Origin: JALZVT01 sp039029135
Lineage (GTDB): Bacteria > Pseudomonadota > Gammaproteobacteria > Pseudomonadales > Azotimanducaceae
Length of the DNA: 64,000 nucleotides
Assembly: GCA_039029135.1 (NCBI GenBank)
Contig: JBCCGT010000001.1
Span: 372,001 to 436,000 of the forward strand
Direction of reading: 5' to 3'
Under the pieces are notes generated by a model. The model worked only from the letters and a program-made list of their open reading frames with translations. It did not search any database and was not told the DNA's origin. A program made the translations under genes and the position numbers. Positions 58,069 through 64,000 of the stretch are shown one piece after another (positions within the stretch are counted from its first letter, which is position 1; each line of letters begins with the position of its first letter).

Positions 58069-59982
58069 CTAGCCAACAATCCCGCGCGGTCGATGGGCGT
58101 TCACTGCAAGTACCGCCGCCAACACCACCGCGCCAGCCAGTCGCGCAAACAGCGACGGTACGATCAACAGCGCGGCCGCAACGATCGCGAGCACACGCCC
58201 GAGCGGCGGCAGCCGATCGAATGCCCAGCCTTCGAACGCGATGGCGAGCGCGACGATGAGCGCGACCGTGATCGACCCTGCGAGCAGCACATCGGCCCAG
58301 CCGTTATCGCCGGTCAGCAGCAACGGGGAATACACCATCATCAGCGGCACGATAAACAGCCCGGTCGACAGCTTTACGGCCGCGAATGCCGCGCCCATCG
58401 GTCGCGCGCCCGCGACGCCCGCGCCGGCAAAGGCGGCGAGCGCTATCGGCGGCGTGACGTTCGACGTCTGCGACAACCAGAAGATCACCATGTGTGCCGC
58501 AACCAGCGCCATGCCCATCTCCTGCAGCGCCGGCGCCGCCATCACCGATAGCACGATGTAGGCTGCGGTTACGGGCAGCCCCATGCCAAGCACCAGCGCC
58601 GCAAGCGCGATGAGCACGAAGGCGAGCCACAGCCTGCCGTCGGCCAACGACAGGACGAACTCGGTGAACTGCAGACCGAGCCCGGTTTGGCCGATCACAC
58701 CCACGACGATGCCGGCCACCGCGCAGGCGCAGGAGATCGGCACCGCCATGCGGGCACCGCGTTCCAGGGCCCGGGCGACCGCCGCAAAGCCGATGCGAGT
58801 GTGCGCGCGCAGCAGCGCGGCCAACACAATCGCCGCGCAGCCGGTCGCGCCGACCAGCACGGGCGAGTAGCTGAACAGCAGCAGCGCTGTGATGAGAAGC
58901 AGGGGCAACAGAAAGTGCGCGCCGTCGAGCATGACGGCGAGCGCGCTCTCGCGCTCGCTCATGCCGCTGAGTCCGCGACGACTGGCCATCAGATGGACGT
59001 ACAGCAAGACACAGAAGAAATACAGCAGCGCCGGCACCAGCGACATCCAGACGATGTCGCCGTACGCCGTACGCGTGAACTCGGCCATGACGAAGGCCCC
59101 CGCCCCCATCACCGGCGGCATGATCTGACCGCCCGTCGAGGCCGACGCCTCGATGCCGGCCGACTCTTCTTTCGAGTAGCCGAGCTGCTTCATCATCGGG
59201 ATCGTCAGGGAACCCGTCGTGACCGTGTTGGCGATGGCGGACCCAGAGATGGAACCCATCGCGGCGGATGCGAGCACGCTCGCCTTGGCCGGTCCGCCGC
59301 GATACTTGCCGGCCGCCGCAAACGCGAGATTGATAAAGAAACGGCCGGCGCCGGTGGACTCCAGGAACGCGCCAAACAGGACGAACATGAACACCGCGCC
59401 AGCAGCGATCCCGAGCGGCGAGCCGAACATGCCGGCGCCCGTGTACACCTGAAACCGAACGATGCGCTCAAGGCTGAAGCCGCGCGTCGCTAGCGCATCC
59501 GGCAGGGCATTGCCCAAGGCGGCATAGCCGATAAACAGCAGGCCGATCAGCATCATGACCAACCCGACGGAGCGTCGCGCCACTTCGAGCGCGAGCAACA
59601 TCAGAAGCCCGCCGGCGAGCAGCTCGAGCGACGCCAGCCCGTACAGCAGGTGATCGATACCCCGGTAGTCGAAGCGCAGCACGACGACGGTGGCGGCGAC
59701 GGCGGCCAGCGCCAGCAGCACATCGACGGGCCGCGAGAGCTGACGCAGGCGACTGCCGGGCAGGCCCAGCGGATAGGCGAGCAGGCCGAGCGCAAGCACC
59801 CAGCAGAGATGCACGGGCCGAAAGGTGGTCGCACCCTGCACGCCAAGCCAGTCGGGCAGCCAGCCCGCCGGCACGAAACCCACGATGGGCTGCCACAGCT
59901 GATACAGCGACAGCACGACCGCGAGCACCGCGACATACGGCGCCAGCGGTCCAGGTTCGCTCGCGCTGGCCGGCGACTCCAT
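58069..59982 (-). CDS. Fused TRAP transporter permease (DctQM-type, TAXI family)
   Basis: A 637-residue membrane protein with many hydrophobic segments. It is a fusion of the small and large TRAP permeases as in TAXI systems. Conserved loops include GSISGSAIANTVTTGSLTIPMMKQLGYSKEESAGIEASASTGGQIMPPVMGAGAF, here only partly quoted, which is the core of the large subunit. It imports an organic acid or amino-acid-like solute with an ion gradient. Its ATG directly follows the TAG stop of the binding-protein gene. Confidence 0.93.
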   Translation of the reverse strand: MESPASASEPGPLAPYVAVLAVVLSLYQLWQPIVGFVPAGWLPDWLGVQGATTFRPVHLCWVLALGLLAYPLGLPGSRLRQLSRPVDVLLALAAVAATVVVLRFDYRGIDHLLYGLASLELLAGGLLMLLALEVARRSVGLVMMLIGLLFIGYAALGNALPDALATRGFSLERIVRFQVYTGAGMFGSPLGIAAGAVFMFVLFGAFLESTGAGRFFINLAFAAAGKYRGGPAKASVLASAAMGSISGSAIANTVTTGSLTIPMMKQLGYSKEESAGIEASASTGGQIMPPVMGAGAFVMAEFTRTAYGDIVWMSLVPALLYFFCVLLYVHLMASRRGLSGMSERESALAVMLDGAHFLLPLLLITALLLFSYSPVLVGATGCAAIVLAALLRAHTRIGFAAVARALERGARMAVPISCACAVAGIVVGVIGQTGLGLQFTEFVLSLADGRLWLAFVLIALAALVLGMGLPVTAAYIVLSVMAAPALQEMGMALVAAHMVIFWLSQTSNVTPPIALAAFAGAGVAGARPMGAAFAAVKLSTGLFIVPLMMVYSPLLLTGDNGWADVLLAGSITVALIVALAIAFEGWAFDRLPPLGRVLAIVAAALLIVPSLFARLAGAVVLAAVLAVNAHRPRGIVG

Positions 59983-60951
59983 CTACGGCGCCCCGCACTC
60001 GAGCTGTTCGAGGCCCCGCTCGCGCGCGTCGTTCAAGAGCCGCTGCGCGCCGGGGTGCATGGGCACGGATTCGATGCGATCGCCGTTGGCGGGTATCGAG
60101 AAGCTCGCGACGGCGACGACGCGCTCCAGCGCCTCGCGTTCGCGGTACAGGACACACAGCAGGTCGTAGGCCGTCTGTTCCGGCATGGATTGGTTCACGA
60201 CCACCAGATTCCAGGTGCCCAGCGTCGGCACCGGCTCGTCGACGCCGCGATAGGTGCCGGGCGGAATCACCTCCGGGGCGTAGGCCTCGAAGCCCGCGCC
60301 TAGCGAGGCAGCCTCAGCCGCGCTGATGGGTACGAGCACGACATCCCGCGTCAGGGCCAGCTCTTTCACGATGCCGATGCCCAGACCGCCGACCACGAAG
60401 CCCGCGTCGAGCACCCCGTCCTTCAGGCCGTCGCCGGTGCCGGAGAAGTTCAGGTAATAGGCGGTCAGGTCGTCCTCGCTGATGCCCAGGCCGTGCAGGA
60501 CGTTCTCCGCAGCGATCGCGGTCCCGGAACCCGGCGCGCCCATCGATACGCGCTTGCCGCGCAGATCGCTCATGCGTCGGATGCCGGCGTCGGCGCGCGC
60601 CACAACGTGGATCAGATTCGGATAGGCCGCGAACAGCGTGCGCACCGGCATCGGCTCCGGAAACCGGCCAGAGCCGCGCACCGCGCTAGCGACCACGTCG
60701 CCCATGGCGATACCGACCTCGCTCTCGCCGCGCGCGACCTGAATCACGTTGATCAGCGACGCGCCCGTCACCTCGGCCTTCATGTTCACCTCGGGCAACT
60801 CGCGCGACCAGATCGCCGCGAGCGCGCCGCCGTAGGGGTAGAAGATGCCGGAGGGGTTGCCGGTCGCGAACGTCATGGTGGGCGGCCTGTCGCCGCAGGC
60901 GCCGATCAGCGCAAGCAGCAAGCATCCACAGGTCACAGCCAGACGTCGCAC
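59983..60951 (-). CDS. TAXI-family TRAP solute-binding lipoprotein
   Basis: A 322-residue protein with a lipoprotein signal (LLLALIGAC, Cys19). FATGNPSGIFYPYGGALAAIW and VTGASLINVIQVARGESEVGIAMGDV are signatures of TAXI binding proteins. It captures the solute for the fused permease whose gene follows without a gap. Confidence 0.93.
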   Translation of the reverse strand: MRRLAVTCGCLLLALIGACGDRPPTMTFATGNPSGIFYPYGGALAAIWSRELPEVNMKAEVTGASLINVIQVARGESEVGIAMGDVVASAVRGSGRFPEPMPVRTLFAAYPNLIHVVARADAGIRRMSDLRGKRVSMGAPGSGTAIAAENVLHGLGISEDDLTAYYLNFSGTGDGLKDGVLDAGFVVGGLGIGIVKELALTRDVVLVPISAAEAASLGAGFEAYAPEVIPPGTYRGVDEPVPTLGTWNLVVVNQSMPEQTAYDLLCVLYREREALERVVAVASFSIPANGDRIESVPMHPGAQRLLNDARERGLEQLECGAP

Positions 60952-60973
60952 CCCGGTGACTCGGTCCGAACCG

Positions 60974-61594
60974 CTAGCCGAGCTTCAGCTCCGACACGTC
61001 CCGATAGCTGCCGAGATCGCCCTTGACGAAGCAATTGAACGCGATCGAGTGTCGGCGCTGCTCCGATCCGTTGGGTTCGACCATGTGGTTGTACTGGGAA
61101 GGGAACAGAATCATCTCGCCGGCGCGCGGCTGCAGCGCGTGCACCGGCGTATTGTAGATGTTCTGTTTGTCCGGAACGGGGTTGAGCTGTAGCTGCTGGT
61201 ACATCACCTGTCGGTCGAACACCATCTTGCCGCCGGGCTCCGGCAGCTCGTCGTAGTACAGCGAGCCGGAGACGATCGAATTAGAGTGCGCGTGGGTGTG
61301 CATGCCGGTGCCGGGTTCGTTGATCAGCGACCAGCTCTGGGTGACGTACAGCGTCTGGGGAATGCCCATCACCTCCCGAGCATAGGTATCCAGAACCTCC
61401 TGCACGACCGCGCTGAGTCCAGCCAGCTCGGGTTCCCGAAAGATGTAGAGATTCTCTGAGATCAGGTTCGACCGATTCGTCACCATTTTCAGGCCGCGGA
61501 TGTAGGCGACCTCATCCGGCGTAACGGAACCCGCGATCGAAGCCCGCATATAGGGCGCCGCAAACAGCGGTTTGACTTCGTATTCAAGCGGCAT
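60974..61594 (-). CDS. Putative 2OG-Fe(II) oxygenase
   Basis: A 206-residue protein from ATG 61594 after GAGGAGA; a longer frame upstream lacks support. The iron site is H-x-H in GMHTHAHSNSIVSGSLYY, an unusual rich cluster of histidines, with a later FPSQYNHMVEPN giving the distal histidine and RRHSIAFN an arginine. This fits a group of putative 2OG-Fe(II) oxygenases whose substrates are unknown. It is divergent from the MATE gene, about 180 bases away. Confidence 0.8.
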   Translation of the reverse strand: MPLEYEVKPLFAAPYMRASIAGSVTPDEVAYIRGLKMVTNRSNLISENLYIFREPELAGLSAVVQEVLDTYAREVMGIPQTLYVTQSWSLINEPGTGMHTHAHSNSIVSGSLYYDELPEPGGKMVFDRQVMYQQLQLNPVPDKQNIYNTPVHALQPRAGEMILFPSQYNHMVEPNGSEQRRHSIAFNCFVKGDLGSYRDVSELKLG

Positions 61595-61776
61595 GGGTTC
61601 TCCTCGGCGGGCCGTCGACAGGCCGCAGAGTATACCCGCGCGAACGACCGTTTCGGCGCCGCGTGGCAGGCGCGAGGCGGCGCAGGAGGCCGCCCTCGCG
61701 ATCTGCCTAAACGAAACTTTCACGGCCACGCTGCTATGGTTAGGAGTTACTCCCTTTGCGCGCGAGGCGCACTATC

Positions 61777-63168
61777 GTGAGCAGCCCAGCCGCGGGTCGC
61801 ACAGACGCAGCCGCCTCCGCCGGCTTCACCGAAGGTTCTGTCGGCCGCCACCTGTGGCGGCTCGGCTCCTACATGGCCGTCGGTTCGGTGAGCATCAACC
61901 TCGCGCAGCTAGCCGAGGCTGCGTTCCTGGGCATGCTCGGCACCCAGGCCCTCGCCGCCATGGGCTTCGCGTTCCCCGTGACGATCACGCTGTTCGCCTT
62001 CGCGGGCGGCATCGGCGCGGGCGCCTCGTCCGTGATCGCACGCGCCATGGGCAGCGGCGATCGCACGCGCTCGGCGCGACTCGTCAGCCACGCCCAACTA
62101 CTCGCGTTGACCATCGGCCTGCTGCTCGCCTATTTGGGCCACGGGCTGGCCGATCCGATCGTGTCGAGCCTGGGTGCAACGGGCGCGACCCGCGAGCTGT
62201 CGATTCAGTATCTCGAGATCTACATGCTTGGCTTCCCGGCCTTCATGCTGTCCATGGTCGGCTCGAGCCTACTTCGAGCCACCGGCAACGCGGCGAGCCC
62301 GGGCATCATCATGACCTTCGGGTCGGTGCTGCAGATTCTGGTCTGCCCGGTGCTGATCTTCGGCTGGTTCGGGCTGCCAGAGCTCGGCATCGCGGGCGCC
62401 GCCTGGGCGTATGTGATCTCGCGCAGCACGGCGACGCTTTTGTACTTGGTGCTGTTGATTCGGGTCCGCATGTTCAGCTTCTCGCTGCGGCGTCTGGCCG
62501 ACTCCTGGACCTCGATTCTGCATGTCGGCGGTCCGGCGATCGCCAGCGGTCTGATTCAACCGATTTCAGTGCTTTTCATTACCCGCCTGCTCGCGGACCA
62601 CGGCGATGCCGTCGTCGCGGGCTACAACGTCGCGATGCGCGTCGAGACGATGGCGCACATGATCCTGTGGGCCGCATCGTCCAGCGTGGAGCCTTTCATC
62701 GGCCAGAACTGGGGCGCCGGCAAGGTGGACCGCGTGCGCCACGCCCTGCGGCTCGGCTTTCGCTTCTGTCAAAGCTGGGCCGCCGTCACCTTCGTCTTGA
62801 TGGCGACGTTCGGCGCGATGATCGTGCGCCATATCGATCCGAATCCGACCGTCGTCGAGGTGGCCTGGTGGTTCTTCATCATCATCCCGCCCTCTATCGG
62901 CTTCATGGGCGCACTGCAGATGGCGAGTTCCAGCTTCAACGCGCGCGGTCAACCGGGACCGCCATTGGTGCTGTCTATCGCGCGCACCTTCGCGCTGTAC
63001 ATCCCCCTGTGCTGGATCTGTAATCTGTACTGGGGCTACATCGGCATCTACGTCGCCACCGCGGTGACCAACGTGCTGATGGGCGTGCTGGCTTGGCGCT
63101 GGAACGCAAGCTCGATCGAACAGACGAACAACCTGCTGACAGGACGCGAGGCCACCGCCCGAGCATGA
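61777..63168 (+). CDS. MATE-family efflux transporter
   Basis: A 463-residue protein from GTG 61777, nine bases after GAGG; a TTG 21 bases upstream is also open. It has twelve hydrophobic segments with MATE-typical AEAAFLGMLGTQALAAMGFAFP near the first, and SSSVEPFIGQNWGAGKVDRVRHALRLG in the second half. It exports cationic or other compounds with sodium or protons. Its last four bases overlap the following MFS gene (ATGA), so they are co-translated. Confidence 0.92.
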   Translation: MSSPAAGRTDAAASAGFTEGSVGRHLWRLGSYMAVGSVSINLAQLAEAAFLGMLGTQALAAMGFAFPVTITLFAFAGGIGAGASSVIARAMGSGDRTRSARLVSHAQLLALTIGLLLAYLGHGLADPIVSSLGATGATRELSIQYLEIYMLGFPAFMLSMVGSSLLRATGNAASPGIIMTFGSVLQILVCPVLIFGWFGLPELGIAGAAWAYVISRSTATLLYLVLLIRVRMFSFSLRRLADSWTSILHVGGPAIASGLIQPISVLFITRLLADHGDAVVAGYNVAMRVETMAHMILWAASSSVEPFIGQNWGAGKVDRVRHALRLGFRFCQSWAAVTFVLMATFGAMIVRHIDPNPTVVEVAWWFFIIIPPSIGFMGALQMASSSFNARGQPGPPLVLSIARTFALYIPLCWICNLYWGYIGIYVATAVTNVLMGVLAWRWNASSIEQTNNLLTGREATARA

Positions 63169-64000
63169 CCGCAGCGCTGGAGCCCGCGGCGCCCACGACC
63201 CCGACCCGCCGTTTTCTCGGCTGGCGAATGGTCTGGGTCGCATTCTTCGTCGACTTCATTGCGGTCGGTTTCTTCTTTTACTCGTACGGCGTGTTCTTCA
63301 AGTCGATCGCCGCGGAGTTTGGCGACTCGCGTTTCGGCGTCGCCATCGGCATCAGCCTGACGAACGTCGTCGGCGCGCTGCTGGCGCCCATCATCGGTCG
63401 CGCGCTGGACCGGTATCCCCTGAAGCGCGTCCAGACGACCGGCGCGATCGCCATGGGCGTCGGTTTCCTGCTGCTCGGGTTCGTCGACAACGCCGTGCAG
63501 TTCTACATCGTGCTCGGGCTCTTTATCGGCTTCGGCGCGGGGGCCATGGGACAGCTCGCGACTTCTAAGCTAGTGGCTAGCTGGTTCGTGCGGAAACGAG
63601 GTACCGCGCTGGGCATTGCCGCAACCGGCATTTCCGTCTCGGGCGTTGTCATGCCATCGCTAAGCGCCTGGCTGATCGAACAGTTCAGCTGGCGCGAAGG
63701 CTTCATGATCTACGGCGTCATTACGCTCGCGCTGGTCGTGCCGCTCGTGCTGCGGCTCGTGATCTCCCGACCCGAAGATGTCGGCTTGCGGCCGGATGGC
63801 GCGATGAGTGACGCGCCGCTGCCGCCGCCCATACCTCCCGAGCCATTGAGCCGCTATCTGCGCAACCGCAACTTCTGGGCTCTGGTGGCGACCATCGGTC
63901 TGCTCTTCGGCTGTCAGGGCGCCACGCTGGTGCACATGGTGCCACTGTTGACCGATCGCGGTTTCTCGCTGATTTCTGCGTCTGCGGTCATGTCCATGAC
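63165..64000 (+). CDS. MFS transporter, 3' end beyond the window
   Basis: The frame opens at ATG 63165, overlapping the MATE TGA, and remains open to the window edge (278 codons). It has the first six hydrophobic segments of an MFS protein, with the motif GRALDRYPLKRVQ between segments two and three and a following GIAATGISVSGVVMPSLSAW. It resembles the monocarboxylate/oxalate-formate type of MFS permease. The missing C-terminal half is to the right. Confidence 0.88.
   Translation, partial: MTAALEPAAPTTPTRRFLGWRMVWVAFFVDFIAVGFFFYSYGVFFKSIAAEFGDSRFGVAIGISLTNVVGALLAPIIGRALDRYPLKRVQTTGAIAMGVGFLLLGFVDNAVQFYIVLGLFIGFGAGAMGQLATSKLVASWFVRKRGTALGIAATGISVSGVVMPSLSAWLIEQFSWREGFMIYGVITLALVVPLVLRLVISRPEDVGLRPDGAMSDAPLPPPIPPEPLSRYLRNRNFWALVATIGLLFGCQGATLVHMVPLLTDRGFSLISASAVMSM

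Noticed and set aside
61572..63023. 483-codon plus-strand frame overlapping the MATE gene
   Set aside because: It is an offset frame with extreme arginine and histidine content, while the MATE frame has a full set of membrane helices.

Overview
This 64 kb window is GC-rich and gene-dense. It looks like the chromosome of a heterotrophic proteobacterium, probably an uncultivated marine-type gammaproteobacterium; this placement is inferred from gene content alone. I see no rRNA, tRNA, CRISPR array, insertion sequence or phage gene.

The most notable signal is three probable selenoproteins, each with an in-frame UGA, uninterrupted coding sense on both sides, and a bacterial SECIS-like hairpin just downstream. 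(1) At 2594..3112 is a UGSC-family protein with its diagnostic U-G-S-C motif (Sec93). (2) At 3175..4338, minus strand, is a glycine/sarcosine/betaine/proline reductase B-type (GrdB/PrdB-like) protein with a U-P-L-C motif (Sec149). It converges on the UGSC gene, and the two share a terminator hairpin. (3) At 9783..10913 is a thioredoxin-fold protein with W-U-G-C (Sec161). Conventional gene calling would cut each into two fragments. The convergent pair, together with a TauD-like dioxygenase (344..1426) and an unrecognised conserved protein (1433..2494), forms a compact candidate Sec-dependent redox module without any other Grd/Prd subunit or selABCD gene in view.

Layout. 1-5.4 kb: end of a luciferase-like monooxygenase, the dioxygenase/Sec module, and an EamA transporter. 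5.5-14.4 kb: acyl-CoA and amide catabolism (CaiB/BaiF CoA-transferase, D-aminoacylase-type amidohydrolase, acyl-CoA dehydrogenase, PhyH dioxygenase, hot-dog protein) around the Sec-thioredoxin gene. 14.6-25.6 kb: exported and regulatory proteins (beta-helix protein, LuxR with a degenerate hydrolase domain, VOC protein, spondin-domain lipoprotein, lipoprotein hydrolase, DUF1707/LiaF-like protein, patatin-like lipase, spermidine-synthase-like protein, and a divergent GST/TetR pair). 25.7-33.9 kb: thiolase, PEP-CTERM protein, an amber-interrupted amidohydrolase, SDR, membrane protein, sugar-type MFS transporter and thioesterase.

34-45.7 kb is a single 3,908-residue secreted protein with a signal peptide, two copies of a four-cysteine domain, several Ig-like domains and about 31 Big_5-type repeats. 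46-50.8 kb is a tightly overlapping operon for a tryptophan-tryptophylquinone amine dehydrogenase (heavy chain, light chain, monoheme cytochrome, MauE, MauD, second monoheme cytochrome), with a divergent TetR regulator and a palindromic operator candidate; no mauG is present here. 50.9-64 kb holds a peroxiredoxin, a phosphodiesterase, two SDRs, a P-loop ATPase, a TAA-split repeat protein, an SCP2-thiolase/DUF35 pair, a TRAP-TAXI transporter, a 2OG-Fe(II) oxygenase, and a MATE/MFS pair running off the right edge.

Taken together the genes suggest a cell that imports and oxidises amides, amines, carnitine-like and fatty acyl compounds, and uses selenocysteine in several redox proteins. All assignments are read from sequence and remembered family motifs; no database search was run.
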